Assembly: GCA_016708725.1 (NCBI GenBank)
Contig: JADJFE010000040.1
Coordinates: forward strand, 62,001 to 126,000
Direction: 5' to 3'
DNA length: 64,000 nt
DNA from: Candidatus Aalborgicola bjergmarkensis
Lineage (GTDB): Bacteria; Pseudomonadota; Gammaproteobacteria; Burkholderiales; Burkholderiaceae_C
Notes under the pieces: generated by a model
The model's database searches: none
What the model was told of the DNA's origin: nothing
What the model saw: only the letters and a program-made list of their open reading frames with translations
Made by a program: the position numbers and the translations under genes
Shown here: piece by piece, positions 9,070 to 16,619 of the stretch
How positions within the stretch are numbered: position 1 is the first letter of the stretch
Layout of the letters: each line of letters opens with the position of its first letter

Positions 9070-9717
9070 TCACTGCTCTTTTTTTCCAAGAATGGACCAG
9101 AAGCAGTTGACACCCATGTACGTGAAATATTTCTTTTCAACGATCTTCAAGCCCAGATTGGTCATTTCCTGCGGATAGTTGTAAATGGGATGGAAGGCAT
9201 TTTTTGTTATCAGATAGAACGGAGTCACGCCAAGGACCCAGTAGATATTCTGAAATGTTCTTTTAAATATATTTCCTTCCGGATGCGCCCAGTCTCCGAT
9301 AACGAGATAACCACCGGGTTTTACCAGGGATTCCAGCTTTTCAATAATCACCCGCATGTCCTTTTCATAAAAGACGTTGAGAAAGAAATTTCCAAAAACA
9401 AAATCGTATTTTCCAGTTTCCTGGACGTTCAGGATATTGTCATTTATCTGAATGACCGTGGTATCCAGATTATTCTTCTTCAGGTTGGCGTTAAATTGGG
9501 AAAGCATTTTCTCTGACATATCGACAACCGTCACTGCCCCGCCAGCCTTGGCTGCAGCTATTGCATCCACGCCATGTCCGACACCGGCGAACAGGACCTG
9601 ATCGCCTTTATGAATCTTTTCTACCATGGCCTTCTTGCATGAATCAATTGACCCGAAACTGTAAATGGCGGCCAGAAAATCATATAACGGCGCCATGTAC
9701 TTATACTTATCCTGCAT
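9070..9717 (-). CDS. class I SAM-dependent methyltransferase, AT-rich
   Basis: 215 residues from ATG 9717 with AGGGGAC just upstream. The Rossmann methyltransferase core is clear: motif I as VLFAGVGHGVDAIAAA, an acidic end of beta 2 in VTVVDMSEKML, and motif IV near YDFVFGNFFLNVF, with a post-I LVKPGGYLVIGDW motif. It resembles UbiE-type quinone or lipid methyltransferases but no specific substrate can be assigned. The base composition is visibly richer in A+T, and codons such as AAA, ATT and GAA dominate, unlike the neighbours. That suggests recent acquisition. It stands alone between the FecR/OmpA pair and trpB. Confidence 0.82.
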   Translation of the reverse strand: MQDKYKYMAPLYDFLAAIYSFGSIDSCKKAMVEKIHKGDQVLFAGVGHGVDAIAAAKAGGAVTVVDMSEKMLSQFNANLKKNNLDTTVIQINDNILNVQETGKYDFVFGNFFLNVFYEKDMRVIIEKLESLVKPGGYLVIGDWAHPEGNIFKRTFQNIYWVLGVTPFYLITKNAFHPIYNYPQEMTNLGLKIVEKKYFTYMGVNCFWSILGKKEQ

Positions 9718-10083
9718 GCTTGTCCCCTTTTTTGGTTGTGAAAATTAATATACAAAAAACTTATGAAATATCTTCGCTGCTTTCAATCTGCATGATTGCC
9801 GATTGCCTCGGACAGGTTAAACAGGTTAGACAGATTCATTCTACCGGAAGAAAGCGCCCTACATTCCTTTGGCCAGAGGCTGAAGTCGAATGCCAAAGCC
9901 AAACTTGATCTGGATGAAATTCTTCAGCCCGATTTCGTGATTTTTATGGCAAATACGCTTGCAAGCCGCGTGAAAATAGCGGGGTAAGCTATCTTAATGG
10001 TAGCAAAATTGTAGCAACGATAGCAAATCCGGATAACACTAAAATGGTCGGCTTTGCAATCACCCGACGACGGCGATACCTCC
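9718..10083. other. gene-free AT-rich leader between methyltransferase and trpB
   Basis: About 370 bases without a convincing gene. It shows short direct repeats (ACAGGTTAAACAGGTTAGACAG near 9830 and three spaced TAGCAA words near 10000-10025). A 63-codon frame at 9796-9987 has no recognisable family. The trpB promoter should lie here, but no strong -35/-10 pair was identified. Confidence 0.5.
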
Positions 10084-11382
10084 ATGCACACTTACCAGCA
10101 ACCCGACCCTAGCGGCCATTTTGGCAAATATGGCGGCAGTTTTGTCTCCGAAACCCTGACGCATGCCATCAGTGAGCTGACGGATGCCTATGCCCGTTAC
10201 CAGCACGACCCGCAGTTTCTGGCCGAGTTTGCCTCCGAGCTGGCGCATTTTGTGGGCCGCCCCTCGCCGGTGTACCACGCCGCGCGCATGAGCCGTGAGA
10301 TGGGGGGCGCGCAGATTTTTCTCAAGCGCGAAGACCTCAACCACACGGGCGCGCACAAGGTCAATAACACCATCGGCCAGGCCATGCTGGCGCGGCGCAT
10401 GGGCAAGCCGCGCATCATTGCCGAAACCGGCGCCGGTCAGCACGGCGTGGCCACCGCGACCATTTGCGCACGCTACGGCCTGGAGTGTGTGGTGTATATG
10501 GGCAGCGAGGATGTCAAACGCCAAAGCCCCAATGTGTACCGCATGAAACTGCTGGGCGCGACGGTGGTGCCGGTGGAAAGCGGCAGCAAGACGCTCAAGG
10601 ACGCACTGAATGAGGCCATGCGCGATTGGGTGGCGAACGTGGACAATACGTTCTACATCATCGGCACCGTCGCCGGTCCCCACCCGTATCCCATGATGGT
10701 GCGTGATTTTCAAAGCGTGATCGGCAAGGAATGTCTGGTGCAGATGCCCGAGATGCTTGCGGCTGCTGGCTGCAAGGGTGAACAGCCCGAGGTTGTGGTG
10801 GCGTGTGTGGGCGGCGGCAGCAATGCCATGGGCATTTTTTACCCCTATATCGGGCACGCGGCGACGCGCCTGATCGGGGTGGAGGCGGCGGGGGAGGGCC
10901 TGGACAGCGGACGGCACGCGGCGTCGATCCAGCGTGGCGCGCCCGGCGTGCTGCACGGCAATCGCACCTATGTGTTGCAGGATGACAACGGCCAGGTGAC
11001 CGAGACGCACAGTGTCAGCGCCGGACTGGACTATCCCGGCGTAGGCCCCGAGCATGCCTACCTGGCCGACACAGGCCGCGCCGAATACGTTGGCATCACC
11101 GACCGCGAGGCGCTGGATGCCTTTCACTACCTGTGCCGCGCCGAGGGCATCATTCCGGCACTGGAATCGAGCCACGCACTGGCCTATGCCATGCAGCTGG
11201 CCAGGACCATGCGCGCTGACCAGTCCATCCTGGTCAATCTGTCCGGACGGGGCGACAAGGACATCGGCACCGTGGCCGATCTTTCCGGGGCCGACTTTTT
11301 CTGCCGTCCGAGCTGCCAGGGGCAATCGGTCAAAGGTGGTGCGCAGGTGGTGCAGATGACCAAAACCGGAGGTGCCGTATGA
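10084..11382 (+). CDS. trpB: tryptophan synthase beta chain
   Basis: 432 residues from ATG 10084; the alternative TTG at 10054 adds a leader not seen in the family. It catalyses indole plus serine to tryptophan using PLP. The PLP lysine is Lys92 in HTGAHKVNN, followed by the GQAMLARRMGKPRIIAETGAGQ region, and the phosphate-binding GGGSNAMG loop is present. Length matches proteobacterial TrpB, with a slightly extended C terminus rich in small residues. The stop overlaps the trpA start (ATGA), as expected for a coupled alpha2beta2 enzyme. No trpF is upstream and no accD downstream, unlike the common Burkholderiales order. Confidence 0.98.
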   Translation: MHTYQQPDPSGHFGKYGGSFVSETLTHAISELTDAYARYQHDPQFLAEFASELAHFVGRPSPVYHAARMSREMGGAQIFLKREDLNHTGAHKVNNTIGQAMLARRMGKPRIIAETGAGQHGVATATICARYGLECVVYMGSEDVKRQSPNVYRMKLLGATVVPVESGSKTLKDALNEAMRDWVANVDNTFYIIGTVAGPHPYPMMVRDFQSVIGKECLVQMPEMLAAAGCKGEQPEVVVACVGGGSNAMGIFYPYIGHAATRLIGVEAAGEGLDSGRHAASIQRGAPGVLHGNRTYVLQDDNGQVTETHSVSAGLDYPGVGPEHAYLADTGRAEYVGITDREALDAFHYLCRAEGIIPALESSHALAYAMQLARTMRADQSILVNLSGRGDKDIGTVADLSGADFFCRPSCQGQSVKGGAQVVQMTKTGGAV

Positions 11383-12218
11383 GCCGAATCAGTTCGACAT
11401 TTGCCGCGCTCAAGACCCAGGGTCGCAAGGCGCTGATTCCCTTTGTCACCGCCGGGTATCCGTATGCGGACTGTACGCCCGAGCTGATGCACGCCATGGT
11501 TGCTGGTGGGGCGGACATTATCGAACTGGGCGTGCCGTTCTCCGACCCCAGCGCAGACGGTCCGGTTATCCAGAGGGCTGGCGACAAGGCGCTGGCCTTG
11601 GGTATTGGTCTGGTGCAGGTTCTGGCCATGGTGCGAACCTTTCGCCAGAGCGACACGACCACCCCCGTGGTGTTGATGGGCTACGCCAACCCGGTGGAGC
11701 GTTATGACCAAATCCATGCCCATACCCAGGGTACACAGAATCCAGGCACCAGCGCGTTTGTGCGTGATGCGGCGGCCGCCGGGGTGGATGGCGTGCTGAT
11801 CGTCGATTACCCGCCCGAGGAATGCACAGCTTTTGCCGCTGAGTTGCGCGCGCACCAGATGGACCTGATCTTTCTGCTGGCCCCAACCAGCACCGAGGCG
11901 CGCATGCAACAGGTCGCGCGTGTGGCCAGCGGTTATGTGTACTATGTCTCGCTCAAGGGCGTGACCGGCTCGGGTGCGCTCAATGTCCAGGCCGTCGAAG
12001 CCATGCTGCCCAGGATTCGCCAGCACATCACGACGCCTGTGGGTGTTGGTTTTGGCATCCGCGATGCAGCCACAGCCCAGACCATTTCCAGGGTGGCCGA
12101 TGCGGTGGTGATCGGCTCGCGCATCATCGAGTTGCTGCAAGACCAGCCGCGCGCCCAGGTGGCTGGCACGGTGCAGGATTTCTTACGGGGAATCCGCACG
12201 GCGCTGGATGCGCGCTGA
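11379..12218 (+). CDS. trpA: tryptophan synthase alpha chain
   Basis: 279 residues forming a TIM barrel. It cleaves indole-3-glycerol phosphate to indole and passes it to TrpB. Catalytic Glu49 and Asp60 are both present in DIIELGVPFSDPSADGPVIQ, and the phosphate-binding VGFGIRDAATA segment is intact near residue 225. The ATG overlaps the trpB stop by four bases. The gene ends nine bases before the stop of a convergent AAA ATPase gene, and no terminator hairpin is visible between them. Confidence 0.98.
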   Translation: MSRISSTFAALKTQGRKALIPFVTAGYPYADCTPELMHAMVAGGADIIELGVPFSDPSADGPVIQRAGDKALALGIGLVQVLAMVRTFRQSDTTTPVVLMGYANPVERYDQIHAHTQGTQNPGTSAFVRDAAAAGVDGVLIVDYPPEECTAFAAELRAHQMDLIFLLAPTSTEARMQQVARVASGYVYYVSLKGVTGSGALNVQAVEAMLPRIRQHITTPVGVGFGIRDAATAQTISRVADAVVIGSRIIELLQDQPRAQVAGTVQDFLRGIRTALDAR

Positions 12219-12226
12219 GAAGGAAT

Positions 12227-13405
12227 CTATCCAAGCCTGGCTTGTAACCAGGCGGCAAACTGATGCCACGGCAGTGCCTGGTGTCCACCGGGCAGGGCGC
12301 GCGCTGCCTCGCTGCGGCAAACGATCAGCCCCTGCTCCCACGCCTCACTGCCCAGGGTGTTGAGCAAACGGGTCAAAGGCGCCAGATGGCCGACGCTGGG
12401 GCTGGCCGTCAGCTTGATCTCCACCGCCTGTAATTTGCCGCCTATGGCAATCAGCAAATCGACCTCCAGACCATCGTGCGAGCGCCAGAAATACAACTCG
12501 GGCTTGCGACCTGCGGCCATAAACGCCTTGACAGCTTCCGTCACCACCCAGCCCTCGAACAGCGCGCCGGCCATGGGGCCAGCCAAAGCAGCTGTGGCAT
12601 CGCTCTGGCGCGTCAGCAAACTGACCAGCGCAGCATCCAGAAAATAGAATTTTGATGCCTTCACCACCCGTTTGCCGTAATTGCGGTGCCAGGGTGGCAA
12701 GAAATAACCGATGTACGACGCTTCCAGAATGCCGCCCCAGGACTTGACGGTGGGCTGGCTGATGCCGATTTCGCGCGCCAGCTCGGCGGCATGAAACTCC
12801 TGGGCATGGTGGGCGGCGGCCAGCGTCAGAAACTGGTTGAAGACGCGCAAATCGGGCACGTTGCGAATCTGGCGCACATCGCGCTCGATGTAGGTGGAGA
12901 CGTAGCTGCGCAACCATAGATCGCGCCGCTGCGGGTACAGCGCCACCCCCGGATAGCCGCCCGACCACAGCGTCTCTTCCAGTTCATGGCGCGGATATTC
13001 GCTATGGCTAAAGGGTGGCAACTCCAGAATGGCAACCCGTCCGGCCAGCGATTCGCTCACGTCGCGCATCAGCGCGAACTGCTGTGAGCCGGTCAGCAGC
13101 CATTGGCCATTGTGCTGCGGCTCACGGTCAATGCGCATTTTCAGGTGCGGCATCAATTGCGGGACGTATTGAATCTCGTCCAGAATCAACGCTCTTTGCC
13201 CAAAGCGCGCCAGAAACCCGTTCGGGTCCTGCAGGGCATAGTCGCGCTCCAGCGGATCGTCAAAGCTCACATAGTCTGCCTGTGTGCCCGTTTCGTGCAG
13301 CAAAAAGGTGGTCTTGCCGGACTGGCGTGGCCCGGTGATCAGCACGGCAGGAAAACCGGTCAGTGCCTGTTGCAGGGTGAGGGCGAGCGTGCGTTGCTGG
13401 TACAT
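12227..13405 (-). CDS. AAA+ ATPase with DUF4143 C-terminal domain
   Basis: 392 residues. The N-terminal ATPase has Walker A GPRQSGKTT (about 25-33) and Walker B ALILDEIQYVP, then an arginine-containing TGSQQFALMRDVSESLAGR sensor stretch. The middle is a winged-helix-like segment, and the C-terminal DUF4143 part contains ELYFWRSHDGLEVDLLI, a PD-(D/E)xK-like nuclease-fold pattern (E...D-L ...VEIK). These proteins are widespread, frequently mobile and of unclear function; some authors consider them transcription or defence related. Single gene, convergent with trpA. Confidence 0.85.
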   Translation of the reverse strand: MYQQRTLALTLQQALTGFPAVLITGPRQSGKTTFLLHETGTQADYVSFDDPLERDYALQDPNGFLARFGQRALILDEIQYVPQLMPHLKMRIDREPQHNGQWLLTGSQQFALMRDVSESLAGRVAILELPPFSHSEYPRHELEETLWSGGYPGVALYPQRRDLWLRSYVSTYIERDVRQIRNVPDLRVFNQFLTLAAAHHAQEFHAAELAREIGISQPTVKSWGGILEASYIGYFLPPWHRNYGKRVVKASKFYFLDAALVSLLTRQSDATAALAGPMAGALFEGWVVTEAVKAFMAAGRKPELYFWRSHDGLEVDLLIAIGGKLQAVEIKLTASPSVGHLAPLTRLLNTLGSEAWEQGLIVCRSEAARALPGGHQALPWHQFAAWLQARLG

Positions 13406-13636
13406 CGACTAATACTAAACTAAAAACGGATTTTAGTTTGGTCAATTCTTATCCGTTGCCTGCCCGGCCATGCCTGCACATTGCTACTGCAAGCTTGTGT
13501 CATACTTGCCCGCATGCGGTTGAACTTCCTATCCGCTAAAAGCAAGGTCGCACGTCCTGGTCGCGGCCAAGCGCAACTCCATCTGCCACTTTGAAGCGAA
13601 AATCAAACCCACCATCGACCACGTTTGGAACGCCTC

Positions 13637-14830
13637 ATGACGAACAACATTTTTCTGACCCGCGTCGTGCTGCGCAATTACAAAAGCATAGGCGTATGCA
13701 ATGTGCTTCTAGGCCCCTTGACGTATCTGGTTGGTGCCAATGGATCGGGCAAAAGCAATTTTCTGGATGCCCTTCATCTGGTACGCGACGCCTTGTCGTG
13801 CTCTTTGGACAATGCACTCAACGAGCGCGGCGGACTGATGGAAGTGCGTAGACGTTCCAGCGGCCATCCAACCAATTTTGCGATCCGCCTGGAATTTGTC
13901 CTTCCCAGTGGTCAAACAGGTTTTTACGCCTTCAATGTTGGCGCGCTCGCCGGGCGGGGCTACGAGGTTCAAACGGAAAAATGCGCCATCGGTGGCGTTG
14001 GCAAGGGGCCTTTTTTTCACATAGATCGTGGCGTACTCAAGGCCAGCAGCGAGCCCACCTTTCCTGCCGTAACGCCCGACAGACTGGCCTTGGTCAGTGC
14101 ATCGGGGATGATGGTGTTTCGACCTGTTTTTGATGCGTTGACCAGCATGGGGTTTTATAACCTGAACCCGAAACTCATGCGCGACCCCCAAAAACCACAG
14201 GATGGGCGCATGCTAAAACCAGTGGGTGAAAACATTGTGAGCGTCATTGGCCATCTGGAGCGCGTGGCGCCCCATAATCTGGCCCTGATTGAAAACTACC
14301 TGCAAACCGTCGTTCCAATGATGCATGGTTTGGAACGAAAGCAAATAGGTCCGCTGGAAACGCTGGAATTCCGTCAGGAAGTTGCGGGCGCACAAGCACC
14401 ATGGCGTTTCCCGGCGCAAAACATGTCGGACGGTACCTTGCGCGCACTGGGCGTGTTGACCGCTTTATTTCAGGGCAATAAGGACCATGCACCGTCTCTT
14501 GTCGGGATCGAAGAGCCTGAAACCGCCTTGCATCCGGCCGCGAGTGCGGCATTGCGCGAGGCCTTGACCAAAGCAGCCGAATCGACGCAGGTGATTGTCA
14601 CCAGCCACAGCCCCGACTTGCTGGACGACCGCAATATCCAGCCGCAACATATTCTGGCGGTTGTTTCTGAGGGTGGGGACACCCGCATTGCGCCACTGGA
14701 TGCGGCATCTGTCAGCGTGATGCGAGATCACCTGTTTTCTGCCGGCGAATTACTACGCCTGAATCAACTCAAACCCGATGAGGGCTTCTTGCGTGAGCAA
14801 ACTTTTCGCAAGCTTTGCGCAGCTCATTAA
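13637..14830 (+). CDS. AAA family ATPase, RecF/OLD-like (AAA_21 type)
   Basis: 397 residues from ATG 13637. N-terminal Walker A is GANGSGKSNFLDAL (about 33-46) in the RecF/SMC/OLD style, preceded by LRNYKSIG. A long variable insertion follows. The ABC-like C-terminal half shows the signature-like NMSDGTLRALGVL, Walker B VGIEEPETALHP and the switch VIVTSHSPDLLD. Close relatives are often followed by a small DUF4276 gene with a Toprim-like fold; here only 118 bases and a dispersed repeat follow, so that partner is absent. A role in defence or DNA repair is possible but unproven. Confidence 0.8.
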   Translation: MTNNIFLTRVVLRNYKSIGVCNVLLGPLTYLVGANGSGKSNFLDALHLVRDALSCSLDNALNERGGLMEVRRRSSGHPTNFAIRLEFVLPSGQTGFYAFNVGALAGRGYEVQTEKCAIGGVGKGPFFHIDRGVLKASSEPTFPAVTPDRLALVSASGMMVFRPVFDALTSMGFYNLNPKLMRDPQKPQDGRMLKPVGENIVSVIGHLERVAPHNLALIENYLQTVVPMMHGLERKQIGPLETLEFRQEVAGAQAPWRFPAQNMSDGTLRALGVLTALFQGNKDHAPSLVGIEEPETALHPAASAALREALTKAAESTQVIVTSHSPDLLDDRNIQPQHILAVVSEGGDTRIAPLDAASVSVMRDHLFSAGELLRLNQLKPDEGFLREQTFRKLCAAH

Positions 14831-14868
14831 TCCCAGATGGAATCCGCCAATTACATCACTCATTATTT

Positions 14869-14912
14869 AATAGCTGTTCCCGCTCATTCCACGGGGGCTA
14901 TCGGCCAGAATG
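14869..14912 (+). repeat. dispersed palindromic repeat, copy 3
   Basis: AATAGCTGTTCCCGCTCATT followed by CCACGGGGGCTATCGGCC; same family as the copies at 2951 and 3087. It fills the short gap between the RecF-like ATPase gene and the ankyrin gene on the opposite strand. Confidence 0.7.
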
Positions 14913-14948
14913 GCACATAAATGTGTGTGTGGTGCCTGGATCGCGCCT

Positions 14949-15617
14949 TCACCAGCCTCCTGATGGGCGCTGCGCGCGTAGGGCAGCCGCAATCAACTCG
15001 ACAGATTTTTCATGGTCGGCCCTGCGCGCAAAATCCAGTGCACTTTGGCCCAGGGCGTTGGCAAGGCTTGGGTCGGCGTCGGCTTGCAGCAGCGCGCTGA
15101 CGGTTTCCGGGTTGCCGTACCGGGCGGCCATCATCAAGGGGGTGGTGCCGTTGGGTGATTCGGCGTCGATGTAAGCATCGTTGTCGAGCAGCAGTTGCAC
15201 GATTTCCACGTGCCCGCCGGTGGCGGCGTAGTGCAAGGGGGTCCAGCCGGGTTTGTTGACATCGGCATCGCGGGCCATGAGTTGTCGGCACAGCGCGGTG
15301 TGGCCTTTGAGCGCGGCCAGCATCAGGGGGCTTTCGTCTTGCGCGGTGCGCACTTCGACTCTGGTGGCGGGACTTTCCAGCAAGGCGGCAACGGCCTGTA
15401 GTGCATTGGCGCGCAGCGCCAGGATCAGGCCGTATTCTTTATCGGGATTGAGGGTGTTGGGGTCAAAGCCACGTTGCAACAGGGAGCGAATGGTATAGGC
15501 CTGGTCATGGCGGATGGCGATGAAGAAGTCATCATAAGACCCGGCATGGGCACCACCGCATACCAGGCAAAGCAGGCAAATCATGAGGCAGACAAGTTGC
15601 GGGACACGGTGTTTCAT
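14949..15617 (-). CDS. secreted ankyrin-repeat protein
   Basis: 222 residues. Residues 1-26 form a signal peptide (hydrophobic LVCLMICLLCLVC stretch, cleavage after AHA). The rest is about five ankyrin repeats with consensus motifs such as SPLMLAALKGHTALCRQLM, TPLHYAATGGHVEIVQLLL and TPLMMAARYGNPETVSALL. A periplasmic protein-binding role is likely; similar proteins are common next to catalase or stress genes but none is adjacent here. Downstream gene on the opposite strand ends at 14830. Confidence 0.85.
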   Translation of the reverse strand: MKHRVPQLVCLMICLLCLVCGGAHAGSYDDFFIAIRHDQAYTIRSLLQRGFDPNTLNPDKEYGLILALRANALQAVAALLESPATRVEVRTAQDESPLMLAALKGHTALCRQLMARDADVNKPGWTPLHYAATGGHVEIVQLLLDNDAYIDAESPNGTTPLMMAARYGNPETVSALLQADADPSLANALGQSALDFARRADHEKSVELIAAALRAQRPSGGW

Positions 15618-15650
15618 ATGCAGAAATATCAGGATCAGGAATAGAGGCCA

Positions 15651-16619
15651 TCAGAATACCCATACCAGCGCAGGGTTCGGCTGGTAGATCACCCGGTATC
15701 CCAGGCGCAATGTGGGGTAACGCAAATGGGCGGCCAGCGCAGGATCATAGGAGGTAATTTCACCCAAGGCTCGGCGGATGGCGTTGCCGACGGATTTTCT
15801 GAAACGCTCGCGGTCATCGCCTGCATCCAGGGGGTCGCTTTCGAGCAGGCCATCCTGCCGCAACAAGTTCACGCATTGCATGGCCGCATCGGCTGGCGGA
15901 CTGGGTTTTGTGTTGCCGGACAGCATCTGGTTAGCAACAAGGGTTTCGGTCAGGGCGCGAAAGAAGTTGGCCGACTCCTGGCCGATGTGTGGCTTTGCCC
16001 GTTCGAGCAGACGTTCGCGCTCCTTGGGAACGACGAGAAAGACCAGTTCCTCAACCGAGAATTCCTGATGCGGGTTGGCTAGCAGGATTTTCAGATAAGC
16101 CAGGCCCTGGCGGTCGGGCAGTTGAAAGGCGGGACGGCCCTGAAAGGCGATGTCCCATGACAAACCCATCGCCCTGAAACGGTTTTCGCTGCTGGGTGGC
16201 GTGGTACTGCGCAGCAAGTCGGTGGCAAACTTTTGCCGCAACTGGTTGCGGATACGGGCGAGGGCAATGCCTGGGTCAAATGGCTTGGTGATGTAGTCGG
16301 CAGCGCCCACTTCAAGGCCGAGAATCTGGTTGGTTGCTTCATCCAGCGCCGTGATGAAAATCACCGGCACATGGCGCGTTTCGACTCCGCGCTTGATCTC
16401 ACGGCACACGGCATGGCCATTCATATCCGGCATCATGATGTCGAGCAGTATCAGGTCCGGTGCCGGTGTTTGCTTCAACAGTGCAAGCGCCTCATCTCCT
16501 CGGGTGGCGAACTGAAGTTCATAGTATGGCGAAAGCAGATCGGCCAGTGCGCGCAGGTTACTCGGCACATCATCGACCAGCAGGATGCGCGCACGACCGG
16601 ATTCGGTTGTCAGGTTCAT
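15651..16619 (-). CDS. response regulator, receiver domain plus winged-helix-like C-terminal domain
   Basis: 322 residues. The receiver domain (about 10-128) has Asp16/Asp17 in ILLVDDVPSN, the phospho-acceptor in LILLDIMMPDMNG, and Lys in YITKPFD. The 190-residue C-terminal region lacks a GGDEF, HD or standard HTH domain. It contains RQGLAYLKILLANPHQEFSV near its start and RFRKSVGNAIRRALGEI...HLRYPTLRLGYRVIYQP at its end. That pattern resembles the C-terminal domain of some large ATPase-type transcription regulators (KGLxYL..LL..PG.E .. VRKAIxxAIxRI..HP.LxxHL). This relationship is my inference. It overlaps the upstream kinase gene by four bases, so it is the likely cognate output. Confidence 0.8.
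   Translation of the reverse strand: MNLTTESGRARILLVDDVPSNLRALADLLSPYYELQFATRGDEALALLKQTPAPDLILLDIMMPDMNGHAVCREIKRGVETRHVPVIFITALDEATNQILGLEVGAADYITKPFDPGIALARIRNQLRQKFATDLLRSTTPPSSENRFRAMGLSWDIAFQGRPAFQLPDRQGLAYLKILLANPHQEFSVEELVFLVVPKERERLLERAKPHIGQESANFFRALTETLVANQMLSGNTKPSPPADAAMQCVNLLRQDGLLESDPLDAGDDRERFRKSVGNAIRRALGEITSYDPALAAHLRYPTLRLGYRVIYQPNPALVWVF

Noticed and set aside
9796..9987. 63-residue open frame ahead of trpB
   Set aside because: No ribosome site and no family; possibly a decayed gene end, but not supportable.
13545..13639. Short frame ending VWNAS just before the RecF-like ATPase
   Set aside because: It overlaps the ATPase start (TCATGA) suggestively, but only about 35 codons remain and no family is recognised.
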